Shown here in pieces: positions 30,201 through 39,600 of a stretch of 64,000 nt of DNA. The stretch comes from Perkinsus olseni (taxonomy: Eukaryota; Perkinsozoa; Perkinsida; Perkinsidae), in NCBI GenBank assembly GCA_013115135.1, contig JABANP010000161.1, forward strand, positions 1-64,000, read 5' to 3'. The position numbers were made by a program, and so were the translations under genes. The notes beneath the pieces were generated by a model, which saw nothing but the letters and a program-made list of their open reading frames with translations, was not told where the DNA came from and made no database searches. Numbering within the stretch: position 1 is the stretch's first letter; every line of letters begins with the position of its first letter.

Positions 30201-33200
30201 ACTGGGAGGACTGAGCCTCGTAAACCAGCGATAGTCGTGGGAGGTGGTCTCGCCGGATTCTCCGCTGCCAACACTATCTTGGAGCGCGGGGGCGAGGTTA
30301 TCCTTATCGATAAGTCTGCTTTCTGTGGTGGTAATTCCTCCAAGGCTACTTCCGGCATCAATGGCTCTTGCACTAAGACCCAGAAGAGGCTCGGCGTCAA
30401 GGACTCCAACGAGCTTTTCGAGTTCGATTGCATGAAGGGTGGCTCCAAGAACCCTCAACTCATCAAGACTATGGTTGAGGCTTCCGGTCCTTCTGTCGAG
30501 TGGTTGATGGACAACTTCGATCTCGATCTTTCCCTTCTTGCTCGTATGGGTGGTCACTCTGTTGAGCGTACCCATCGTGGTAAGGAGCGTTTCCCTGGTA
30601 TGACCATCACCTACGCCGAGATGCAGATGGCCGAGGCTATCTCGAAGGCCTTGCCTGAGAGGTGCCAGATTATGAACAAGGCCCGTGCTACGGAGCTGGT
30701 TCAGAATGACGAGGGTGATGTTACTGGAGTTAAGTACGTCAAGGATGGCCAAACTCATACTTTGGAAGGCCCTGTTATCTTGGCTACCGGCGGTTACGGT
30801 GCTGATTTCACTAAGGATGGTCTCCTCGCCAAGTATCGTCCCGACTTGCTCAAGTTGTCAACTACCAACGGTGAGCATTGCACTGGTGATGGCATCAAGA
30901 TGGGTGTTAACGCTGGCGCTGATGTCGTCGATCTTGAGTGGGTACAGGTCCATCCTACCGGTCTCGTGAACCCCAAGGACCCCGACAGCAAGGTTAAGTT
31001 CTTGGCTGCTGAGGCTCTTCGTGGTGTTGGTGGTCTCTTGCTCGATGCTGATGGCCATCGGTTCTCCAATGAGCTCGGTCGTCGTGATTACGTCTCCGAC
31101 AAGATGTTCCACAACAAGGGTCCCTTCCGTCTCGTGTTGAACACTGCTTCCTCAAACGAGATGAAGTGGCATGTTGAGCACTACAAGGGCCGTGGTGTCA
31201 TGAAGGAGTTCGACAGTGCTTACGATCTCGCTAAGGAGATGGGTATTCCTGCTTCTACCTTGGAGCAGACCTTCAAGGACTACAAGGAGGTTGCCAGTAA
31301 GCAGGAGGCGAATCCCGATGGTGGTGAGTATGATGCTTATCCTACCGGCAAGACCTTCGATAAGTTCGGCAAGAAGTTCTTCAAGAACTACGACTTCCAG
31401 ATGAACGACCACTACAACGTCGCTATTGTCACTCCCCTTGTTCACTACTGTATGGGTGGTCTCAAGATTGATGAGCACGCTCATGTTATCAACAAGAGCG
31501 GTAAGCCTATCCGTGGTCTGTACGCTGCTGGTGAGCTCATGGGAGGTGTTCACGGAAACAATAGGTTGGGTGGTAACTCTCTATTGGATTGCGTCGCCTA
31601 TGGTCGCATCTCTGGTAACAATCTTATCGACACCTTCTACCCTCAGTGCCATCGTGTGCCTCTGAAGGACCTTGAGGATGGTCGTACTGAGGCTCGTAAG
31701 CGTGTTATTGTTGTTGGTGGTGGTCTTGCTGGCTTCTCTGCTGCCAATACCGTTCTCGAGCACGGCGGGGAAGTCCTTCTCGTCGATAAGTCGGCCTTCT
31801 GTGGTGGCAATTCATCGAAGGCTACTTCCGGTATCAACGGTTCGGGTACCAAGACTCAAGCGCGACTTGGCGTTAAGGACTCCAACGAGCAGTTCGAGTT
31901 CGATTGCATGAAGGGTGGCTCCAAGAGCCCTGAGCTCATCAAGACTATGGTTGAGCATTCCGCTCCTTCGGTCGACTGGCTCATGGACACTTTCGGATTG
32001 GATCTTTCCCTTCTTGCTCGTATGGGTGGTCACTCTGTTGAGCGTACCCATCGTGGTAAGGAGCGTTTCCCTGGTATGACCATCACCTATGCCGAGATGC
32101 AGATGGCCGAGGCTATCTCTAAGGCTCATCCTGACAAGTGTCAGATCATTAACAAGGCGAGAGCAACTGAGCTTGAGACTGATAACGACGGCAACGTCAT
32201 CGGTGTCAAGTACGAGAAGGACGGCAAGTCTTACGTCGTTGATGGACCTGTCATCCTCGCCACCGGTGGTTACGGTGCCGATTTCACTAAGGACGGCCTT
32301 CTTGCCAAATATCGTCCCGATTTGCTCAAGTTGTCAACTACCAACGGTGAGCATTGCACCGGTGATGGCATCAAGATGGGTGTTAACGCTGGCGCTGATG
32401 TCGTCGATCTTGAGTGGGTACAGGTCCATCCTACTGGTCTCGTGAACCCCAAGGACCCCGACAGCAAGGTTAAGTTCTTGGCTGCTGAGGCTCTTCGTGG
32501 TGTCGGTGGTCTCTTGCTCGATGCTGATGGCCATCGGTTCTCCAATGAGCTCGGTCGTCGTGATTACGTCTCCGACAAGATGTTCCACAACAAGGGTCCC
32601 TTCCGTCTCGTGTTGAACACTGCTTCCTCTAACGAGATGAAGTGGCATGTTGAGCACTACAAGGGCCGTGGTGTCATGAAGGAGTTCAACAGTGCTTACG
32701 ATCTCGCTAAGGAGATGGGTATTCCTGCTTCTACCTTGGAGCAAACCTTCAAGGACTACAAGGAGGTTGCCAGTAAGCAGGAGGCGAATCCCGATGGTGG
32801 TGAGTATGATGCCTATCCTACCGGCAAGACCTTCGATAAGTTCGGCAAGAAGTTCTTCAAGAACTACGACTTCCAGATGAACGACCACTACAACGTCGCT
32901 ATTGTCACTCCCCTTGTTCACTACTGTATGGGTGGCCTCAAGATTGATACCGCTGGTCGCGTCATCAGCAAGGAGACGAAGAAGCCAATCCGCGGCCTTT
33001 ATGCTGCTGGTGAGGTTATGGGAGGTGTCCATGGCAACAACCGTTTGGGTGGCAATTCTCTCCTCGACTGCGTCGTCTTCGGTCGGTTGACTGCTGATAA
33101 TGCTTGTGAGGATCTTCTCGGTCTTAAGAAGAGTATGTCCTTGCCTGCTCTTGCTAAGGCACCTGCTAGTGCACCCAAGAAGTCTGCACCGGCCAAGGTC

Positions 33201-35396
33201 GCTGCTGCTGCTGCTCCTGCCCCTGCTGCACACGGTTACACGAAGGAGGAAGTGTCGAAGCATCATACTGAGAATGATTGCTGGGTCATCATCAACGGTG
33301 AAGTGTTGAATGTCACGCATTTCCTTCCCGAGCATCCTGGTGGAAAGCTCGCTATCATGACCTTCGCGGGTAAGGACGCGAGCAAGGAGTTCAACATGAT
33401 TCATCCTTCGGACGTTGTCGAGAAGTACGCCCCTGATGCCATGATTGGTCCAGTAGTTGACAAGGCTACTGCTGCTGCCGCTGCTGCCGCCGCTCCCGCT
33501 GCACCTGCCGTAGCGGCGTCTGCTCCGGCCACCTCTGCTGCTCCTGCTGGTCAGTCGTACACCATGGACGAGATCTCGAAGCACAACTCTCGCGATTCGT
33601 GCTGGGTTGTCATCGACGGTGAGGTCTTGGATGTAACAGGTTTCTTGCCCGATCATCCTGGTGGAGATATCTCTATTCTCAACTATGGTGGTAAGGACGC
33701 TACTGCGCCGTTCCACGATATCCATCCTGCTGGCATCATCCAGAAGTACTGTCCTGATGCTGTCATCGGTGTGGTCGGAAACGGCTCTGCTCCTGCCGCT
33801 GCCCCAGCTTCGGCTCCTGCAGCTGCTACTGTTCCTGCTCCTGCTACGCCTGGTTACACTATGGACGAGGTCGCCAAGCACAACACCGAGAGTGATTGCT
33901 GGGTTGCCCTCAACGGTCAGGTGTTGAACGTCACTAACTTCCTCCCTGAGCATCCTGGTGGAAAGCTCGCTATCATGACCTTCGCGGGTAAGGACGCTTC
34001 TAAGGAGTTCAACATGATTCATCCTCCGGATGTTGTTGAGAAGTACGCTTCCGACTGTATTCTCGGACCCGTTGTTGAGGGTAAGGCTGCACCGGCTCCG
34101 GCTGCTCCGGCCGCTTCGAAGCCCGCGCCTGCGCCTGCTGCTTCCACGCCTGCGCCTGCTCCCACTACTGCTGCTTCCACGCCTGCGCCTACTCCTGCAG
34201 CTGCTCCTGCTGCTTCCGCTCCCGCTAATGGTATCACCATGGAGGAAGTGGCGAAGCATACGACCGAGGATGATTGCTGGGTTGTTATCAATGGTGAGGT
34301 GCTCGATGTTACCGACTTCCTCCCCAAGCATCCTGGTGGAAAGATGGCTATTCTTACTTTCGCGGGTAAGGATGCCTCTAAGGAGTTCAACATGATTCAT
34401 CCCGCTGGTGTCATTGAGAAGTACGCTCCTGATGCTACTCTTGGCCCACTTGTCGAGAAGGCTGCTGGCCCTGCTGCCGCTGGTGGTGACTTGGCTCAAC
34501 CTCTCCTGGCTGATCAGTTCGAGTCCAAGGCTCTCACTGAACAGTGGTGGGGTGAGGACCGCAACAAGGCTGATATGTTCGGACCATTGGGACCTTCTGT
34601 TACCTCCTATGTCATCTCTCTCTGTTACATGATCTGGATGTTCGTCATTGATACTCTCAAGACTATCTTCAGCATCAAGAATTACAAGGTCCTGTCTGAT
34701 AAGTCTGGATTGGAGCGTTCTGCCATCTTCATCATGGTCTTCGTCACCATTCATGCTCTTGGTAACATCAACCTGTTGATCAGTGATAGGAGCTTCGAAG
34801 GTTATGCCTACCTCCTGAATCATCCTTGTCCGTGGAGCACACTATTCCTCCCTGTCGAGATTTATCTCTTGCTCGCTGGACTGTTGCATGTTGTTGTCGC
34901 CACCGATCGTACATTCAAGTTCAAGACTATGAACTCGTCTGTCCGTGACTTGGAGATGGCTATATCTGGTGGCATTCTTCTTGTCTTCCTTATTGTCCAT
35001 CTTCTTCAATTCCGTCTCATCTCTGAAGCTAATTGCCCTCAGTACTGGATGCGTGATAACTGGTTCCCTTGCGCCGATGACGACACGAGCTGCCCCATCA
35101 TCCACTTCAAGGATCTCTACAAGATGGCCTTCAAGATCTTCGAGAGTTTCGGTTGGGTATGCTTCTATCTCGTCGGTGTCATATGTTTCTTCATTCATAT
35201 GAAGAGTGGTCTCAGCCGTGTCATCATGACAAACAATAACATCCCGAGGAAGTACAAGGGCACTACCCAATTCTGGGGATCTGTTATGGCTTGGGTGCTC
35301 TTCATCCTTTACCTTATTTATCCTCTCTTCGCTTACTTCAACCCCGTCAAGGACTGGGCTGCGTATGATGCGAAGCAGATTCGTCCAGAGCTTTGA
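27240..35396 (+). CDS. Giant fumarate reductase fusion, copy 1: four flavoprotein modules, four cytochrome b5 domains, SQR-type cytochrome b
   Basis: One intronless frame of 2,718 codons begins MSSTETPANQ; the frame is open further upstream but the ATG at 27240 fits. Four FAD_binding_2 fumarate reductase modules start near 27270, 28752, 30228 and 31704. Each has the dinucleotide fold VVGGGLAGFSA, GGNSSKATSGING, the substrate residues in VQVHPTG, the acid/base Arg in EALRGVGG, HYCMGGLKID and NNRLGGNSLLDC, so all four look catalytically complete. Ala/Pro linkers then separate four b5 domains (near 33234, 33557, 33851 and 34230), each with HPGG and a second axial His (MIHP or DIHP). The C-terminus (34530 onward) has about six membrane segments with four candidate heme His: TIHALGN, LLAGLLHVVVA, FLIVHLLQF and CFFIHMKSG. 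The modules resemble yeast soluble fumarate reductase (OSM1/FRDS1). A quinol-to-fumarate electron path in one chain is inferred. No targeting peptide is obvious. Confidence 0.9.
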   Translation: MSSTETPANQVIVVGGGLAGFSAANSILEHGGSVLLIDKSAFCGGNSSKATSGINGSCTRTQKRLGVKDSNEVFEFDCMKGGSKSPELIKTMVEHSGPSVNWLMDNFDLDLSLLARMGGHSVERTHRGKERFPGMTITYAEMQMAESISKALPDRCKIINKARATELITNKAGDVIGVTYTTHDGESHKVYGPVVLATGGYGADFTKDGLLAKYRPDLLKLSTTNGEHCTGDGIKMGVNAGADVVDLEWVQVHPTGLVNPKDPDSKVKFLAAEALRGVGGLLLDADGHRFSNELGRRDYVSDKMFHNKGPFRLVLNTASSNEMKWHVEHYKGRGVMKEFNSAYDLAKEMGIPASTLEQTFKDYKEVASKQEANPDGGEYDAYPTGKTFDKFGKKFFKNYDFQMDDHYNVAIVTPLVHYCMGGLKIDTTGRVISKETKKPIRGLYAAGEVMGGVHGNNRLGGNSLLDCVVYGRITGKDACKTFLPARANVPLKELALGRTEPNRRAIVVGGGLAGFSACNTILENGGSVLLLDKSAFCGGNSSKATSGINGSCTKTQKRLGIKDSNELFEFDCMKGGSKNPQLIKTMVEASGPSVNWLMDNFDLDLSLLARMGGHSVERTHRGKERFPGMTITYAEMQMAESISKALPERCQIMNKARVTSLMTDDEGEVIGVRYTKDGKERTEFGPVILATGGFGADFSKDGLLAKYRPDLLKLSTTNGEHCTGDGIKMGVDIGAQAIDLEWVQVHPTGLVNPKDPDSKVKFLAAEALRGVGGLLLDADGHRFSNELGRRDYVSDKMFHNKGPFRLVLNTASSNEMKWHVEHYKGRGVMKEFNSAYDLAKEMGIPASTLEQTFKDYKEVASKQEANPDGGEYDAYPTGKTFDKFGKKFFKNYDFQMDDHYNVAIVTPLVHYCMGGLKIDTSAHVIGKDDQPIRGLYAAGEVMGGVHGNNRLGGNSLLDCVAYGRISGKDLINTFYPSAQPVPLKDLATGRTEPRKPAIVVGGGLAGFSAANTILERGGEVILIDKSAFCGGNSSKATSGINGSCTKTQKRLGVKDSNELFEFDCMKGGSKNPQLIKTMVEASGPSVEWLMDNFDLDLSLLARMGGHSVERTHRGKERFPGMTITYAEMQMAEAISKALPERCQIMNKARATELVQNDEGDVTGVKYVKDGQTHTLEGPVILATGGYGADFTKDGLLAKYRPDLLKLSTTNGEHCTGDGIKMGVNAGADVVDLEWVQVHPTGLVNPKDPDSKVKFLAAEALRGVGGLLLDADGHRFSNELGRRDYVSDKMFHNKGPFRLVLNTASSNEMKWHVEHYKGRGVMKEFDSAYDLAKEMGIPASTLEQTFKDYKEVASKQEANPDGGEYDAYPTGKTFDKFGKKFFKNYDFQMNDHYNVAIVTPLVHYCMGGLKIDEHAHVINKSGKPIRGLYAAGELMGGVHGNNRLGGNSLLDCVAYGRISGNNLIDTFYPQCHRVPLKDLEDGRTEARKRVIVVGGGLAGFSAANTVLEHGGEVLLVDKSAFCGGNSSKATSGINGSGTKTQARLGVKDSNEQFEFDCMKGGSKSPELIKTMVEHSAPSVDWLMDTFGLDLSLLARMGGHSVERTHRGKERFPGMTITYAEMQMAEAISKAHPDKCQIINKARATELETDNDGNVIGVKYEKDGKSYVVDGPVILATGGYGADFTKDGLLAKYRPDLLKLSTTNGEHCTGDGIKMGVNAGADVVDLEWVQVHPTGLVNPKDPDSKVKFLAAEALRGVGGLLLDADGHRFSNELGRRDYVSDKMFHNKGPFRLVLNTASSNEMKWHVEHYKGRGVMKEFNSAYDLAKEMGIPASTLEQTFKDYKEVASKQEANPDGGEYDAYPTGKTFDKFGKKFFKNYDFQMNDHYNVAIVTPLVHYCMGGLKIDTAGRVISKETKKPIRGLYAAGEVMGGVHGNNRLGGNSLLDCVVFGRLTADNACEDLLGLKKSMSLPALAKAPASAPKKSAPAKVAAAAAPAPAAHGYTKEEVSKHHTENDCWVIINGEVLNVTHFLPEHPGGKLAIMTFAGKDASKEFNMIHPSDVVEKYAPDAMIGPVVDKATAAAAAAAAPAAPAVAASAPATSAAPAGQSYTMDEISKHNSRDSCWVVIDGEVLDVTGFLPDHPGGDISILNYGGKDATAPFHDIHPAGIIQKYCPDAVIGVVGNGSAPAAAPASAPAAATVPAPATPGYTMDEVAKHNTESDCWVALNGQVLNVTNFLPEHPGGKLAIMTFAGKDASKEFNMIHPPDVVEKYASDCILGPVVEGKAAPAPAAPAASKPAPAPAASTPAPAPTTAASTPAPTPAAAPAASAPANGITMEEVAKHTTEDDCWVVINGEVLDVTDFLPKHPGGKMAILTFAGKDASKEFNMIHPAGVIEKYAPDATLGPLVEKAAGPAAAGGDLAQPLLADQFESKALTEQWWGEDRNKADMFGPLGPSVTSYVISLCYMIWMFVIDTLKTIFSIKNYKVLSDKSGLERSAIFIMVFVTIHALGNINLLISDRSFEGYAYLLNHPCPWSTLFLPVEIYLLLAGLLHVVVATDRTFKFKTMNSSVRDLEMAISGGILLVFLIVHLLQFRLISEANCPQYWMRDNWFPCADDDTSCPIIHFKDLYKMAFKIFESFGWVCFYLVGVICFFIHMKSGLSRVIMTNNNIPRKYKGTTQFWGSVMAWVLFILYLIYPLFAYFNPVKDWAAYDAKQIRPEL

Positions 35397-36646
35397 ACGA
35401 TATACTAAGTTCCACAGCTTATCCTACCTTTTTCTACACTTAAGTTTTGCCCGTTTATGAGGACTATCTAGGTCCGGGTTCACTGGGAACTTTTTACGAC
35501 ATTTATTCAGCTGAAAGAAACGAATTGTAGTGTTGCAAGTTTTCAAACGGGCCTAGCGATGTTCCGATTAGTTGGGACAAACAGGCTTGAACCTTCCTGA
35601 ATAGTCTTGGGATTATCCTCGCACGCTATGCGATGGACAATGGTTGAACTGAAGGTTCGGGTCTGAATGAGTTCTTCGGTGTCGGAACTCCGAGCTCAAG
35701 CTCGGAGTTTCCGTAGATCCCAGGGCCCGCAAATGGCGACCGGGGGTCGGAGTCGTGTCAGAGCAATAACTGCGAAGTATGTGCTTCCAAGTGCAGTCGA
35801 TGCGCTGGGTGAAGCTGATACATCTGTGCATCGCATGTTCAGCGGGGCAGAGGCTCACGGTGAAGCTGTCTGGAGCTTTCGCGTGGTGCAGAGTCAGTTG
35901 AACCACCTCGGTTTTCTTGCAACTCTGTTCTGTCCCACCTACGCCTTTGCGCTTGTTCGACACGTGGGGCTTAATCCGAGGTGTTGGAACAAGGTAGACG
36001 GTGCAGAGGTATGTAGGCATTGTTGCAGCATAGGTCTTGAGGCTGTTCAGGGTGATTCATAATCATCTTCTCAGCTCGGTTTCTGAGAAAGCGCCAATCA
36101 TTAGTCTTACCGCCAAGGCGTTAGTAATGCAACCGGCGAAGCAGTGATCTCCTCGATAATTCATTGCTATCAGCTGTAGTTCAAGAGTTGCCGTACCCTG
36201 ATCCGAATGGATATCACGATGCACGCAGGGCTACCCACCTTCTCGATATAAACTGCTCCGTATACACAGTTTACAGATGCGTCCTCACGAGACGCATACC
36301 TGAGCCTCTGAGGCTCGCCCATACGCCCATACGACCTAGCATTCACGCTTCAATGCACTAAAGACTCAAGTCCACCACGGTTATAGACGAGCGGTTACAT
36401 CATCTTTTTGGGTGCTTGTCACGTTCGATATCGAAATAGTTTGCTCCATAAAACACGAATGATGCCACAGCACTATCACAATTCACGCTAAGATTCTCCG
36501 TTAGCTTAGGATTCTCCCTAGCTCAGGACACTCAGGAGCTGTGTGCTCATACAAGTTCAAATTGTCCCCGAGTCTCACCTCCTGTCTCAATCTCCCGTGT
36601 TGTCGAGACCTATTCTACATCATTGCAGTTTTTTTCTTTACGAGTG
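35397..36646. other. Spacer between the two giant reductase genes
   Basis: No gene is recognised. A 131-codon plus-strand frame (35667-36062) and an overlapping minus-strand frame (35613-36020) lack recognisable motifs. Near 36488-36530 the sequence AGATTCTCCGTTAGCTTAGG is repeated once with changes. The spacer should hold the terminator of copy 1 and the promoter of copy 2. Confidence 0.4.
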
Positions 36647-39600
36647 ATGTCCGAGACGTCCTGCAATCAAGTTATCGTGGTTGGTGGCGGCCTTGCAGGG
36701 TTCTCTGCTGCTAATAGTATTTTAGAACATGGTGGAAGCGTACTGCTTATTGATAAATCAGCATTTTGCGGTGGGAACTCCTCCAAGGCCACTTCTGGTA
36801 TCAACGGTTCGTGCACCAGAACCCAAAAGAGACTCGGCGTTAAGGACTCCAACGAGGTGTTCGAGTTCGATTGCATGAAGGGTGGCTCCAAGAGTCCTGA
36901 GCTCATCAAGACTATGGTTGAGCATTCCGGCCCCTCTGTCAACTGGCTCATGGACAGCTTCGATCTCGATCTTTCCCTTCTTGCTCGTATGGGTGGCCAC
37001 TCTGTTGAGCGTACCCATCGTGGTAAGGAGCGTTTCCCTGGTATGACCATCACCTATGCCGAGATGCAGATGGCCGAGTCCATTTCCAAGGCCCTGCCTG
37101 ATAGGTGTAAGATTATCAACAAGGCTCGTGCAACCGAGCTGATCACCAACAAGGCTGGTGATGTTATTGGTGTTACGTACACCACTCACGATGGTGAATC
37201 ACATAAGGTTTATGGTCCTGTAGTCCTCGCCACCGGTGGTTACGGTGCTGATTTCACTAAGGATGGCCTTCTTGCCAAATATCGTCCCGACTTGCTCAAG
37301 TTGTCAACTACCAACGGTGAGCATTGCACTGGTGATGGAATCAAGATGGGTGTTAACGCTGGCGCTGATGTCGTCGATCTTGAGTGGGTACAGGTCCATC
37401 CTACTGGTCTCGTGAACCCCAAGGACCCCGACAGCAAGGTCAAGTTCTTGGCTGCTGAGGCTCTTCGTGGTGTTGGTGGTCTCTTGCTCGATGCTGATGG
37501 CCATCGGTTCTCCAATGAGCTCGGTCGTCGTGATTACGTCTCCGACAAGATGTTCCACAACAAGGGTCCCTTCCGTCTCGTGTTGAACACTGCTTCCTCT
37601 AACGAGATGAAGTGGCATGTTGAGCACTACAAGGGCCGTGGTGTCATGAAGGAGTTCAACAGTGCTTACGATCTCGCTAAGGAGATGGGTATTCCTGCTT
37701 CTACCTTGGAGCAGACCTTCAAGGACTACAAGGAGATTGCTAGTAAGCAGGAGGCGAATCCCGATGGTGGTGAGTATGATGCTTATCCTACCGGCAAGAC
37801 TTTCGATAAGTTCGGCAAGAAGTTCTTCAAGAACTACGACTTCCAGATGAACGACCACTACAACGTCGCTATTGTCACTCCCCTTGTTCACTACTGTATG
37901 GGTGGCCTCAAGATTGATACTACTGGCCGCGTCATCAGCAAGGAGACGAAGAAGCCAATCCGCGGCCTTTATGCTGCTGGTGAGGTTATGGGAGGTGTCC
38001 ATGGCAACAACCGTTTGGGTGGCAACTCCCTTCTCGATTGCGTTGTCTACGGTCGCATAACGGGTAAGGACGCTTGCAAGACCTTCCTTCCCGCCAGAGC
38101 AAACGTTCCTCTTAAGGAACTGGCTCTCGGTCGTACTGAACCCAACAGGCGCGCTATTGTTGTTGGCGGTGGTTTGGCTGGCTTCAGTGCCTGCAATACG
38201 ATCCTCGAGAACGGCGGTAGTGTGCTGTTGCTCGATAAGTCTGCTTTCTGCGGTGGTAATTCCTCCAAGGCCACTTCAGGAATCAACGGCTCCTGCACTA
38301 AGACTCAGAAGAGGCTCGGCATTAAGGACTCCAACGAGCTTTTCGAGTTCGATTGCATGAAGGGTGGCTCCAAGAACCCTCAACTCATCAAGACTATGGT
38401 TGAGGCTTCCGGTCCTTCTGTCAACTGGTTAATGGACAACTTCGATCTCGATCTTTCCCTTCTTGCTCGTATGGGTGGTCACTCTGTTGAGCGTACCCAT
38501 CGTGGTAAGGAGCGTTTCCCTGGTATGACCATCACCTACGCCGAGATGCAGATGGCCGAGTCCATTTCCAAGGCTTTGCCTGAGAGGTGCCAAATTATGA
38601 ACAAGGCTAGAGTGACTAGTCTGATGACGGATGATGAGGGTGAAGTCATTGGTGTCCGTTATACTAAGGACGGCAAGGAACGAACAGAGTTCGGTCCTGT
38701 CATTCTTGCAACTGGTGGCTTCGGTGCAGACTTCTCCAAGGATGGTCTGCTTGCTAAGTATCGTCCCGACTTGCTCAAGTTGTCAACTACCAACGGTGAG
38801 CATTGCACTGGTGATGGCATTAAGATGGGTGTTGATATTGGTGCCCAAGCTATTGATCTTGAGTGGGTACAGGTCCATCCTACCGGTCTTGTGAACCCCA
38901 AGGACCCCGACAGCAAGGTTAAGTTCTTGGCTGCTGAGGCTCTTCGTGGTGTTGGTGGTCTCTTGCTCGATGCTGATGGCCACCGGTTCTCCAATGAGCT
39001 CGGTCGTCGTGATTACGTCTCCGACAAGATGTTCCACAACAAGGGTCCCTTCCGTCTCGTGTTGAACACTGCTTCCTCTAACGAGATGAAGTGGCATGTT
39101 GAGCACTACAAGGGCCGTGGTGTCATGAAGGAGTTCAACAGTGCTTACGATCTCGCTAAGGAGATGGGTATTCCTGCGTCTACCTTGGAGCAGACCTTCA
39201 AGGACTACAAGGAGGTTGCCAGTAAGCAGGAGGCGAATCCCGATGGTGGCGAGTATGATGCTTATCCTACCGGCAAGACCTTCGATAAGTTCGGCAAGAA
39301 GTTCTTCAAGAACTACGACTTCCAGATGGACGACCACTACAACGTCGCTATTGTCACTCCCCTTGTTCACTACTGTATGGGTGGCCTCAAGATTGATACC
39401 TCCGCTCACGTCATCGGCAAAGACGATCAGCCCATTCGTGGTCTCTACGCCGCTGGTGAAGTAATGGGAGGCGTCCACGGTAACAACCGTTTGGGTGGCA
39501 ATTCTCTTCTGGATTGTGTTGCTTATGGCCGTATCTCTGGTAAGGACTTGATCAGCACTTTCTACCCCTCTGCCCAGCCTGTACCGCTGAAGGATTTGGC

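Noticed and set aside
29382..30758. 458-codon antisense frame over flavin modules
   Set aside because: Shadow of the sense frame, and similar shadows occur at each module.
32334..34823. 829-codon antisense frame across the b5 and membrane parts of copy 1
   Set aside because: It is a mirror of the strong codon bias of the sense gene. Its composition is Ser/Arg/Val-rich without motifs, and the same kind of frame recurs in copy 2.
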